From assembly GCA_028694795.1 (NCBI GenBank), contig JAQVKF010000015.1:1-36620 (forward strand): a DNA stretch of 36,620 bases. The letters run 5' to 3'. The DNA comes from Thermoguttaceae bacterium (lineage in GTDB: Bacteria; Planctomycetota; Planctomycetia; Pirellulales; Thermoguttaceae). Under the pieces are notes generated by a model. The model worked only from the letters and a program-made list of their open reading frames with translations, made no database searches and was not told where the DNA came from. Positions 1-7,586 of the stretch are shown one piece after another. A program made the position numbers and the translations under genes. How positions within the stretch are numbered: the stretch's first letter is position 1; every line of letters begins with the position of its first letter.

Positions 1-738
1 GACGGCGGCCTCTTCCATGACGGTCGGCCCCAAGCATTCAATCTGTTCCAACAGCCAGTCGGCCGGAAGTTGCCGGTCTTCTATTGCCAAATGGAGCCTC
101 GCGTGGAACAACCAACGCCAATATCCCAAAAGCGTCTGACGCGGCGATTCTTTCCGTCGTCGATCTCGTTCTGGTTGGGCGAGTAAGATCATCCGCGCAG
201 GAATTTCCGACACACCGTACCATCCCACGCCCGTAAGACCAACCTCCGCAGGAATCATTTGCGTCGTGAGTGTCAACTGGTCAATCACGATCGCACGATT
301 GTGCGGTGTCCGGCTCCACGGCGAAACCGCTCCGGTCAAGCTCCGAATCACACGCCGTAAAATTCGTGATTCGACCAAGCACACCGGTACCTCACCAAAA
401 CGCGACGAATGGACCGTCGTGGGTAAAATCGCGCACAGCCGTTCAGTCGTCACCGACGTTTCCAAGGATGCTGGGTCCTTCGAAACCATCTCCGCCGAAA
501 GAGTCGTCGAACGCAACGCCGTCGAGTCCGCGGGCTCTTCTGAAGCGGTTCGTTCCGGTTCGTTCTTCGTGCCTTCCCCACAAGCCGCATCTATCGCCGC
601 GTCCCCAAGCTCTGAACGTTTGACACTCCGGCGAAATCGCTGCGTCCAACGCGCATACCAACGCGATGGCGATTTGCGTCGAGAGTCCGACGACCGCTTG
701 GCATTATCATCCTGATTTTGGGGTTGGTCCACGCTCAT
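1..738 (-). CDS. hypothetical protein, 5' part only (3' end beyond the left edge)
   Basis: From the ATG at 738 the minus strand stays open for 246 codons to base 1, so this is the N-terminal part of a longer protein. I do not recognise the family. The first ~95 residues are polar and low in complexity, rich in Ser, Arg, Glu and Thr, with a basic patch (RWYARWTQRFRRSVKR). After about residue 100 the sequence looks folded: it contains LCAILPTTVHSSRFGEVP, then VIDQLTLTTQMIPAEVGLTG, then an aromatic stretch with YWRWLFHARLHLAIEDR near residues 215-232. There is no signal peptide or membrane segment, so a cytosolic location is likely. The ribosome-binding site is weak (AGGAG lies about 28 bases upstream of the ATG), so the start is uncertain. 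That the frame is real rests on its unbroken length and on a change in composition that makes sense at the protein level. Confidence 0.7.
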   Translation of the reverse strand, partial: MSVDQPQNQDDNAKRSSDSRRKSPSRWYARWTQRFRRSVKRSELGDAAIDAACGEGTKNEPERTASEEPADSTALRSTTLSAEMVSKDPASLETSVTTERLCAILPTTVHSSRFGEVPVCLVESRILRRVIRSLTGAVSPWSRTPHNRAIVIDQLTLTTQMIPAEVGLTGVGWYGVSEIPARMILLAQPERDRRRKESPRQTLLGYWRWLFHARLHLAIEDRQLPADWLLEQIECLGPTVMEEAAV

Positions 739-901
739 CGTTTTTATGTTTTAGGCTTAAAAGAGGCTCCTGCTGATATTCCATCGGATGCGAACGGTCT
801 CCGTTACGTTCCGCCCAATCCGTTCCGCTCCACACCCGTCACCGCACACCACGACTCGCTCGTAAGCGGGTCGCCCTACGGTCACATGGCAAAACCGATT
901 C
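739..901. other. intergenic region, no feature seen
   Basis: Short spacer between the Nudix gene stop and the start of the left-edge gene, both on the minus strand. No hairpin followed by a T-run and no clear promoter is visible, so read-through from the Nudix gene into the left-edge gene is possible. Confidence 0.3.
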
Positions 902-1552
902 TTAGTTGGCGGCGGGGGAAAGCAAACCACGCCCATCCGTACAACATCCCGGATACGCCGCATCGTAGTATGCAAGACCTAACAGCGGCAATCCATGATT
1001 CAATATTCCCGTCCGAATCGCTTGTTGAAGTTGGTCGTGCGTCATTCGGATACACTCGATATCTTCGAACGGATCTAATTCCGTCGCCTCCAACTTTCGA
1101 CAACGCTCAGCGAGTACAAAATAGCCGCGATTTTGCTGAAGAGCAGGATTCGGATAGATTGACGCAAGCAACCGCACGGACTCCGCCACATAACCGGTCT
1201 CCTCACGCAATTCACGCACCGCCGCCATCTCTGGCGTTTCGCCCGAATCAATCACACCGCCCGGCGTTTCGAGGCTCATTTGCCGTGTTCCATGCCGAAA
1301 TTGGCGTACCAACACGATCTCCCGATCCGAGGTCACCGGGATGATATTGACCCAATCACGCATATCCAACGCGATAAAGTCCCCTTCCCGTCCCTCCGGA
1401 TGGAGCCGATAATGATCCTTACGCACACGCAGTACCGAATGTTCGTAAACCGTCCGGCTATCCAGCAATTCCCAATGATCTTCCAACGATTCTCTTTTGT
1501 CTCGATGCACAATCCGCTCTTTTCTTCCGTAAAAAAACCATCCCCTTTTCAT
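902..1552 (-). CDS. Nudix hydrolase (ADP-ribose pyrophosphatase-like)
   Basis: 216-residue protein with a full Nudix box at residues 99-121: G99, E105, R113-E114, E117-E118 and G120 fit the pattern Gx5Ex7REUxEExGU, which binds the catalytic divalent metal. The upstream part (WVNIIPVTSDREIVLVRQFR) is the beta-strand region that precedes the box in the ADP-ribose/sugar-nucleotide pyrophosphatase branch (NudF-like). Such enzymes hydrolyse ADP-ribose to AMP and ribose-5-phosphate in the cytosol. The substrate cannot be fixed by eye, since other nucleoside-diphosphate derivatives are possible. The last ~20 residues (CCTDGRGLLSPAAN) look like a nonconserved tail. It is divergently oriented to the FadL gene across a 324-bp AT-rich spacer. 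Confidence 0.9.
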   Translation of the reverse strand: MKRGWFFYGRKERIVHRDKRESLEDHWELLDSRTVYEHSVLRVRKDHYRLHPEGREGDFIALDMRDWVNIIPVTSDREIVLVRQFRHGTRQMSLETPGGVIDSGETPEMAAVRELREETGYVAESVRLLASIYPNPALQQNRGYFVLAERCRKLEATELDPFEDIECIRMTHDQLQQAIRTGILNHGLPLLGLAYYDAAYPGCCTDGRGLLSPAAN

Positions 1553-1876
1553 TATACCTCATTCTCAAACCAACCGGTATTTACCGTGACATATTCTTTC
1601 AAAAATTTTTTCAAAATAGAAAATATTAAAATAGGCGATGCAGATAAGATAATCCGCTTAATATAAATAAATCAGTCTTTTGCAAAAAAACGATCGATAC
1701 AGTAGTGTGAAATACACTAGTTACCGCAAATTTACCGTATATGCGTGTTGTAAGTTTTCTAGGGAAGGAAAACGACCCGCATTGTACGTTGTACCATTGG
1801 GTCCCTGTATTCAGGGCAGTCAACTGGCCCATTCGCGATTGCGATCGGCGAAACGTTGACAGTAGAAAGTGCAGAT
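1553..1876. other. divergent intergenic region (Nudix gene / FadL gene)
   Basis: AT-rich spacer that must hold the promoters of both flanking genes. It contains a 17-base dyad at 1703-1719 (TAGTGT, 5-base gap, ACACTA) and a 5-bp stem at 1803-1816 (CCCTG, TATT, CAGGG) close to the FadL start. No -35/-10 pair stands out clearly enough to call. Confidence 0.4.
1703..1719. promoter_or_regulatory. inverted repeat, possible operator
   Basis: TAGTGT-GAAAT-ACACTA is a perfect 6-bp dyad in the AT-rich spacer between the divergent Nudix and FadL genes, ~158 bases upstream of the FadL ATG. The size and position suit a dimeric repressor such as a fatty-acid-responsive regulator, but no regulator of that type is encoded in the window. 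The role is inferred from position only. Confidence 0.3.
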
Positions 1877-3175
1877 ATGAAGAAACAAACGATTCTGGTA
1901 GGATTGGTGTCGTTGTTTGGCGGACTGTTCCTAGGGAGTGGCGTCGCGTTTGGTCAAGCGGCGGCACTTCGCGCGGTCAGTCCGATCAGCGAGTCCATGG
2001 CGGGAGCAGTGACTGCGGCACCAGTCGATGCGGCGGGCGCGTTGTATTGGAACCCTGGTTCGATCTCGGGCGTCCAAGGCGACGACATTTCGATCAACTT
2101 CGGAATGGTTTTTCCGAAATCAACCTTAGGTTCGTCGGTGACGCTTCCGGGGATTGGCACGATCAGCGGTGAGACAAAGAGCGATGCGGGGATGACACCG
2201 GTGCCCTCGATGGCGGCCATTAAGCATATTACCAACACGCCATGGACGATTGGTTTGGGCATTTCAGGCATTGCGGGCGCGAGCTGCAACTATCCAGGAG
2301 TCAGCCCAATAATCTCTCCGACAGGCATCAATCGTGATACGAATCCGATTCTCTCATCAAGCATGGTCGGGCGTTTGTCGGCGAATGTGCAAGTGTTCCA
2401 GATCGCTCCGACGGCAGCGTATCAAGTCACGGACAAGCTGTCGGTAGGTTTTGCTCCGACGGTCACATTAGCCAACATGATGGCGACGCCGTTGTTCATC
2501 GCTCCGGCAGATTCCACCGGAATGTGGGCGCAAGGAGCCGGTTCGCACTTCACTTGGGGTGGAGGATTCCAATGTGGTGCTTACTATCGAACAGACGCCG
2601 CTTGGGATTTCGGCCTGAGTTTCAAAAGCCCGCAATGGATGAAAGATTTCCACTTCTTCTACATGCAAAACGGTCAAGGCAAGGAGATAAAATACGGCTT
2701 GGACTATCCGATGATTGTTTCGCTCGGTACGGCGTACCGAGGGCTGAATCGTTGGTTGTTCACTGGTGACGTGCGTTACTTCAATTGGTCCGGAGCACGT
2801 GGTTTTGGCGACCAAGGATATGGTCCGGGACATCAAGTGTTGGGATTTGGTTGGAAAGACAATTTTTCGTTCTCGTTCGGCTCGGCGTTCCAAATGACGG
2901 AAAAGCTGACGTTACGAGGGGGTTATTGCTACTCGAACAGTGCCATTGATGACGAGGTAACGATTTATAACATCGCGTCATCCCTTTCGATGGAGCATTC
3001 GGTCCACGTTGGAGCGACGTATGATGTGGGCGACCAGTGGCTGCTCTCGGGTTCGTACACATACGTTTTCCCGCAGACGCTCCACGGAGCGTTGGACCCG
3101 GTAACCGGAGCGGGCGAAGTTTGGACAAAATCGTCGGCTCACGCCGCTTGGACGGGTATCTCGAAACGATTCTAG
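1877..3175 (+). CDS. FadL/OmpP1/TodX-family outer-membrane transporter
   Basis: 432-residue exported beta-barrel protein. The ATG at 1877 is chosen over a TTG at 1856 because it begins a good signal peptide (MKKQTILVGLVSLFGGLFLG, cleavage near VAFG|QAAA). The mature N-terminus resembles FadL-family proteins: ALRAVSPISESMAGAVTAAP, then DAAGALYWNPGSISG, the NP-containing motif typical of the hatch region. Alternating hydrophobic strands follow (SVGFAPTVTLANM, LTLRGGYCYSNS, WLLSGSYTYVFP), and the protein ends in Phe (ISKRF), as outer-membrane barrels do. The family carries long-chain fatty acids or other hydrophobic compounds across the outer membrane. The ETF/acyl-CoA dehydrogenase operon 2.5 kb downstream is consistent with fatty-acid uptake, but the true substrate is unknown. 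Confidence 0.85.
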   Translation: MKKQTILVGLVSLFGGLFLGSGVAFGQAAALRAVSPISESMAGAVTAAPVDAAGALYWNPGSISGVQGDDISINFGMVFPKSTLGSSVTLPGIGTISGETKSDAGMTPVPSMAAIKHITNTPWTIGLGISGIAGASCNYPGVSPIISPTGINRDTNPILSSSMVGRLSANVQVFQIAPTAAYQVTDKLSVGFAPTVTLANMMATPLFIAPADSTGMWAQGAGSHFTWGGGFQCGAYYRTDAAWDFGLSFKSPQWMKDFHFFYMQNGQGKEIKYGLDYPMIVSLGTAYRGLNRWLFTGDVRYFNWSGARGFGDQGYGPGHQVLGFGWKDNFSFSFGSAFQMTEKLTLRGGYCYSNSAIDDEVTIYNIASSLSMEHSVHVGATYDVGDQWLLSGSYTYVFPQTLHGALDPVTGAGEVWTKSSAHAAWTGISKRF

Positions 3176-3812
3176 GTGACGGCAACGCAAGGACGCCCGC
3201 ATCCCAGTTCACACTTTTTACTAGGATGTGTTCACATTAAAAAGCCGATAGTTAGGAATGAAATGATTGCAATCGGGGCGGTCTGTGTCGGTTGATATTG
3301 GAGTTTGTGCGTCTAGGACTCACGTAAGCGTCGTACCATGTTAGCCCGTATCGCAGCTTGTACGTCTAGTAAAGAGTTTTGGAAGGGGAGTTTGAGGGGA
3401 AAATTTTTGCAAAAAGTTTCCTCTCATTGATTTTATTTCGCCTCAAAAAAGTTTTATTAAAAAAGCATTTTCGTGGAAAAAGCGTAAACTTTTTTGAACT
3501 TTTCTACCTGACACTGGTACAGCCGGTCGCTCCGATTGAGGTGACACCTTGTGTGAATAAGCCCTAGGGCGGTGGTGCTGCCACTTCGATGAACAGGCAT
3601 GATGGTTCGTTCGGACGGGCGGCAAACGTGCCGCCGCGTGTTCGTGCTACCGCACGGTTGCTCATGGTTCGTTCGAACGGTCGCTTCGCCTCTGGTTCCC
3701 ATTGGTCGAATATTTCGCTACATGTATCACTCCAACCCGATCATCCGTAGGGCCGGGAGGGTTTCCTATTAGACGTTGGCAGTACCAACGTCAGGTAAAA
3801 AGCGAAAATGTT
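3176..3812. other. long intergenic region between convergent genes, repeat-rich
   Basis: The 3240-3500 part is AT-rich with runs of A and T and no convincing gene. The 3560-3800 part is GC-richer and carries several repeats: two near-identical copies of ATGGTTCGTTCGRACGG (3602 and 3664), a GC hairpin at 3618-3635 (GGCGGC, AAACGT, GCCGCC), and a dispersed element with a 21-base palindrome (listed separately). Short open frames here have no protein-like composition. Confidence 0.5.
3705..3802 (+). repeat. dispersed intergenic repeat, copy A, with 21-base palindrome
   Basis: The segment GTCGAATATTTCGCTACATG, then CTCCAACCCGA and CCGTAGGGCCGGGAGGG, is matched at 25357-25412 with few changes. It is followed by a palindrome at 3772-3792 (GACGTTGG, CAGTA, CCAACGTC) and then AGGTAAAAAG. 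The palindrome and its GGTAAAAA tail are the same module that recurs in the 85-bp array at 20702-20986. The copy lies between convergent genes, just past the stop of the 3813-5165 gene. Confidence 0.7.
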
Positions 3813-5165
3813 CTATTTCTCAGTCCGGCTCTTCTGGTCGGCGGCGTCTTGGTCGTCGATCGTTACTTTGGATTCCATCGAGTGACGTAACGGTCCGGTT
3901 TTGGCGTCCGATGGAGCGTCAATCACTTTCTTCACGATGACGTCATCCCAATCGACCGTTCCCGCCCCGATGTAGGCATAGAGCATGACTCGGCCTATTC
4001 GAGGCGTATATTTCGTATGCTTTGGCGTAAAATCTTCCGTATGTTCGTACCAACCGCCATCCAAAACACGATCTTTTTCCGGCGTCAGATTCTGTTGCGA
4101 ACGATACACTTCACGGTATTGCACCCCCTTCGAGCCAGTCGAACCCGGTCGGCGTCCAGCGGCACTCGAACGTGCCGCGGAGTCATCCGCCTTTGATTTA
4201 GTCTCTTTTTTCGCCGACGTTGCGGCTCCTTTCGCCCCACTCGTCTCCAACTCCGACGCATATTCCGAGGCGACCTCGTCGTAACATTTGATAAACACTT
4301 TCACTTTGGGGCCACTCGTTCGATAACGGCAGCGAAAACGATACACCGCTCCCTCTTCGATGGCAAACGGTTTTGAATAGTACAAACAGCCCTCGTTATC
4401 ACCGACCGATGCCGGAAACTCGAATCGCAAAAACGATTCGACCGAGACCTTCTCGATACGTACCAACTGTCCGAACGGCTCACGAAGTTGCCCACAAACC
4501 GATTCCCAACGATCAGGCACACCTTGAGTCAATTGATCGAATCCCGCCTCGCCCAACAGATTTTCACCCGTTTTCCATCGTTCCTCCACCTCGCCTCCAG
4601 ACGCATACTGCAGCTTCGAGCGGTCTTCACGCTCACCACTACCGCCAGTCATTTTGTCGAGCATCGCCGCCACATAAGTATGTGGAATCTCAGAAACTGC
4701 GTGTGTTCTGGTGGTCACTTCATAGATAATCACAGGTTCCGTTTGGGAAAAATCAACGCAATGGATCGTCAAATCGTACTCATCCGTCTTGGCACCCTCG
4801 GCCAACTCCATCGTCCCCCAAATACCAATCTGAGCGTCGAACGTCTCGCGAACCAATCGTCCATAATCTTCGGTCGTGGCCTCTTTGGTAAGCTTTATGC
4901 CATTGATATCGAGCGTATCGCGGATATCCTGTACCGCCTCAGGTACGGCAAATCCCGGTGTTTTTCCCAGTTTTGTCCAGATCATTTCCGCCACTTTCGC
5001 ACCGTTGACACCGTCATCATATTCGGAGATAAAATCGAACGGAATGACAACTTTTCCCTGTGCACAGACTTTTGAGTCACCGCTCCATGCGCAAATAATC
5101 CAAGCAAAAAACGATATCGTGAGGCACCATCGGCATTTCGAGAAGATCGTAAAACGTGATAACAT
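3813..5165 (-). CDS. exported hypothetical protein, TolB-like N-domain plus beta-sandwich domain
   Basis: 450 residues from the ATG at 5165, preferred over upstream starts because GGGGGA lies 7 bases upstream and a signal peptide follows (LTISFFAWIICAW, cleavage near CAQ|GK). Residues ~37-175 (KVVIPFDFISEYDDG, IGIWGTMEL, DLTIHCVDFSQ) read like a TolB-N/CsgG-type fold. Residues ~200-415 look like a carbohydrate-binding-like beta-sandwich: GENLLGEAGFD opening, a VPDRWE segment, YRFRCRYRTSG, and a closing TVDWDDVIVKK strand. A Lys/Ala/Ser-rich insert at ~308-348 (KKETKSKADDSAARSS) interrupts the sandwich. The protein probably acts in the periplasm or on the surface. Function is unknown and the domain calls are by eye only. 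Confidence 0.7.
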   Translation of the reverse strand: MLSRFTIFSKCRWCLTISFFAWIICAWSGDSKVCAQGKVVIPFDFISEYDDGVNGAKVAEMIWTKLGKTPGFAVPEAVQDIRDTLDINGIKLTKEATTEDYGRLVRETFDAQIGIWGTMELAEGAKTDEYDLTIHCVDFSQTEPVIIYEVTTRTHAVSEIPHTYVAAMLDKMTGGSGEREDRSKLQYASGGEVEERWKTGENLLGEAGFDQLTQGVPDRWESVCGQLREPFGQLVRIEKVSVESFLRFEFPASVGDNEGCLYYSKPFAIEEGAVYRFRCRYRTSGPKVKVFIKCYDEVASEYASELETSGAKGAATSAKKETKSKADDSAARSSAAGRRPGSTGSKGVQYREVYRSQQNLTPEKDRVLDGGWYEHTEDFTPKHTKYTPRIGRVMLYAYIGAGTVDWDDVIVKKVIDAPSDAKTGPLRHSMESKVTIDDQDAADQKSRTEK

Positions 5166-5659
5166 GGTTCGTCCCCCAAATACGAAAAGTTTGACGGCAC
5201 GTATATTCGTCCCACCATGGACCATTCTGGCCATCGCTTGAACAAGCACCAACGACAGATTTTATCGGTAACGCTCGACTTTATGATAGCCTACGAAAAA
5301 AAGCGTGGCAAGAGAGACCTTGACCAAAATGAGATTTGCGGATATCGTAAGCGGCGTATATTCTGCGGTGATATCTAAACAATGAGGTCCGCTAGTCACA
5401 AACGACAGGCAATGGCCCATTACGTTTTGGAACTTCCGCATGTTTAAGGGCGTGTCGGTGGTATGCGACCCGGTATCGGCAAACCCGATATCGTAGGAGA
5501 ATTTACGATTCCACATCACTTTGGCCCAATGGCGAATCCAAAACCAGTCTCTCGGACAAACGCGGTTCGTCGGTTCGGCCAATGAAACACTCGATGAATG
5601 GTTTCCGTAAAATCCACTACCGACACACGATTCCCAGGTCCGTTTGTGGAGTTTTAACA
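5166..5659. other. intergenic region upstream of etfB
   Basis: Divergent spacer holding the promoters of the exported protein (minus) and the etfBA-acd operon (plus). A plus-strand candidate is TTGACC at 5320-5325, a 17-base spacer and TATCGT at 5343-5348, about 310 bases ahead of etfB. A dyad GATATCGGGTTTGCCGATACC (read on the minus strand) lies near 5470-5490. A 106-codon minus-strand open frame here has no recognisable content and was not called. Confidence 0.35.
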
Positions 5660-6520
5660 GTGGCTTACAACAGTATTGTGTGCATCAAACAGGTGCCGGA
5701 TACCGCGAAGATTACGGCGGACGCAATGACCGCCGAGGGTACCGTGAATCGCGCCGCGCTGCCTGCGATCTTTAATCCGGAAGATTTGTACGCGCTCGAA
5801 GCCGCGCTCGGTGTGAAAGAGCGATTCGGCGGAACGGTGACAGTCCTCTCGATGGGACCACCGAAGGCGGCGAGTATCTTACGTGACAGTTTGTATCGAG
5901 GAGCCGATCGAGCGATTTTAATCACCGATCGTCGCGCCGCCGGAAGTGACACGCTTGCAACTGGTTACATTTTGGCCAAAGCAATCGAAACGATTGGTAG
6001 TTATGATATGATTTTTTGCGGTCGTCAGGCGATTGACGGCGACACCGCACAGGTCGGACCGCAGTGTGCCGAAAAACTCGGAATTCCGCAGGTCACCTAT
6101 TTGGAAGAATTTTTGAATGGCGAGGCAGATCGTGTACGACTGCGTCGCAACCATGGGAATGGTTGGGAAGTGGTTGAAAGTACGCTTCCGGTGTTGATCA
6201 CCGTGGTTTCGACACCCGACGCGGTACGTCCGTGGGCGGCGCGACGGGTCATGAAGTACAAAAAAGCCCGAATTCCTGCCGAAGTGATCTCGCCAGAAGA
6301 GCTGGAATCGCTCAAGGCGAAAGGGTTATTGCTCGAACAGTGGACGATGGAAGATATCCACGCCGATTTTGATCGTTGCGGACTTGCCGGTTCGCCAACG
6401 AAAGTCTATCGGATTCAGTCGGTGGTACTCACAAAGGAAGGTTTCTCGAAAGTGGAACCGACCGAGGATGGTATCAACGGCATGATTCATGAACTGATCA
6501 CCGATCGTACACTGGGGTAA
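5660..6520 (+). CDS. etfB: electron transfer flavoprotein beta subunit
   Basis: 286 residues from a GTG at 5660 (GGAG ~9 bases upstream). This start gives the usual EtfB opening, MAYNSIVCIKQVPDTAKI, while upstream in-frame codons add an unrelated leader. Family motifs follow: AALPAIFNPEDLYALEAAL, VTVLSMGPPKAASILRDSL, RGADRAILITD, and the nucleotide-binding stretch FCGRQAIDGDTAQVGPQ. EtfB pairs with EtfA to take electrons from acyl-CoA dehydrogenases. The C-terminal part (WTMEDIHADFDRCGLAGSPT, then KVYRI) resembles the GL.GSPT motif of EtfB proteins from anaerobes and FixA-type systems. That raises, but does not prove, electron bifurcation. It lies 6 bases ahead of etfA and is surely co-transcribed. 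Confidence 0.95.
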   Translation: MAYNSIVCIKQVPDTAKITADAMTAEGTVNRAALPAIFNPEDLYALEAALGVKERFGGTVTVLSMGPPKAASILRDSLYRGADRAILITDRRAAGSDTLATGYILAKAIETIGSYDMIFCGRQAIDGDTAQVGPQCAEKLGIPQVTYLEEFLNGEADRVRLRRNHGNGWEVVESTLPVLITVVSTPDAVRPWAARRVMKYKKARIPAEVISPEELESLKAKGLLLEQWTMEDIHADFDRCGLAGSPTKVYRIQSVVLTKEGFSKVEPTEDGINGMIHELITDRTLG

Positions 6521-6526
6521 ACGACT

Positions 6527-7558
6527 ATGACGAAACCAAATCGACAGGGCGAAGTCTGGGTATTCGCCGAACAGCAAGATGGTCAGTTACACGATGTCTC
6601 GCTGGAACTTTGCGGCCGTGCACGTCTGCTGGCCAATCAACTGGGCGTAACAATGGGTGTGATTTTGCCCGGTAATAACGTGGAATCGCTCGCCTCGACG
6701 CTGATCGCACATGGTGCGGACAACGTTTACGTGGTGGATTGTCCGCGTTTGGCGCAGTTTACGACACTGCCATACGCGCGAGCGGTCTGTGCGTTAATCG
6801 ACAAGTACCATCCGCAGATTGTGATTTATGGGGCTACACCGCTAGGGCGAGACCTTGCGCCACGGGTGGCGTCCGAGATGCGTTCCGGCATGACAGCGGA
6901 CTGTACGGACCTGCAAATTGAAAATGTGATTGATCCGAAAACGAAGACGGAACATGAGAATTTACTACTCCAGATCCGTCCCGCGTTCGGTGGTAATATT
7001 ATCGCGACGATTGTGAATTATGACCAATGGCCACAGATGGCGACCGTCCGTGAAGGGGTGATGCCGCTGCTTCCGGCGGATGCGAATCGTACGGGCCGTG
7101 TGATCCGCGAAAATGTAGAGATTTCGGAGGCGTTAATGGCGGTCCGCGTTTTGGAACGTCATGTCGAACAGCGGAAAGTGAATTTGAAGGCGTCGAGAAT
7201 TATTGTCGCTGGTGGTGGAGGGATCGGTTCAAGGGAGAATTTCGAGCTGATTTATGAATTGGCAGGTGTGCTTGGCGGCGTGGTCGGAGCGAGCCGTGCG
7301 GCGGTGGACAGCGGTTTCATCGGCAAGGAACATCAGATCGGTCAGACCGGTACGACAGTACGCCCGGCGTTATACGTAGCGGTCGGGATTAGCGGTGCGA
7401 TTCAGCATCGCGCGGGCATGGAAGAATCGGCGAAAATTATTGCGGTCAATACCGACCCGGAAGCTCCGATCTTCTCGATCGCCCATTACGGCATTGTCGG
7501 CGATTATGCGGACGTGTTGCCAAAAATGATCAAAGCGATTCGTACGCGTAACCTCTGA
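6527..7558 (+). CDS. etfA: electron transfer flavoprotein alpha subunit
   Basis: 343-residue EtfA of normal length without an extra ferredoxin domain. The N-terminal half has the FAD/AMP-like Rossmann fold (VWVFAEQQDGQLHDVSLEL, YGATPLGRDLAPRVA). The C-terminal half has the FAD-binding signature: IIVAGGGGIGSRENF (~225-239), GASRAAVDSGF (254-264), QIGQTGTTVRPALYVAVGIS (270-289), GAIQHRAGM and IIAVNTDPEAPIF. It forms a heterodimer with EtfB and passes electrons from the acyl-CoA dehydrogenase encoded 28 bases downstream to ETF-quinone oxidoreductase or another acceptor. Neither an ETF:quinone oxidoreductase nor another acceptor gene is in the window. The short gap to etfB and the shared strand support one operon. 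Confidence 0.96.
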   Translation: MTKPNRQGEVWVFAEQQDGQLHDVSLELCGRARLLANQLGVTMGVILPGNNVESLASTLIAHGADNVYVVDCPRLAQFTTLPYARAVCALIDKYHPQIVIYGATPLGRDLAPRVASEMRSGMTADCTDLQIENVIDPKTKTEHENLLLQIRPAFGGNIIATIVNYDQWPQMATVREGVMPLLPADANRTGRVIRENVEISEALMAVRVLERHVEQRKVNLKASRIIVAGGGGIGSRENFELIYELAGVLGGVVGASRAAVDSGFIGKEHQIGQTGTTVRPALYVAVGISGAIQHRAGMEESAKIIAVNTDPEAPIFSIAHYGIVGDYADVLPKMIKAIRTRNL

Positions 7559-7586
7559 ACCAACGGACGATATAAGGAAACAATTG

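Noticed and set aside
266-715. Plus-strand frames of 117-149 codons near the left edge
   Set aside because: They lie opposite the minus-strand partial gene, which has the better amino-acid composition and runs unbroken to the edge.
718-1344. 208-codon plus-strand frame opposite the Nudix gene
   Set aside because: Antisense to a gene with a perfect Nudix box.
5262-5582. 106-codon minus-strand open frame ahead of etfB
   Set aside because: No family resemblance, aromatic-rich odd composition, no good ribosome-binding site, and it fills the region expected to hold two divergent promoters.
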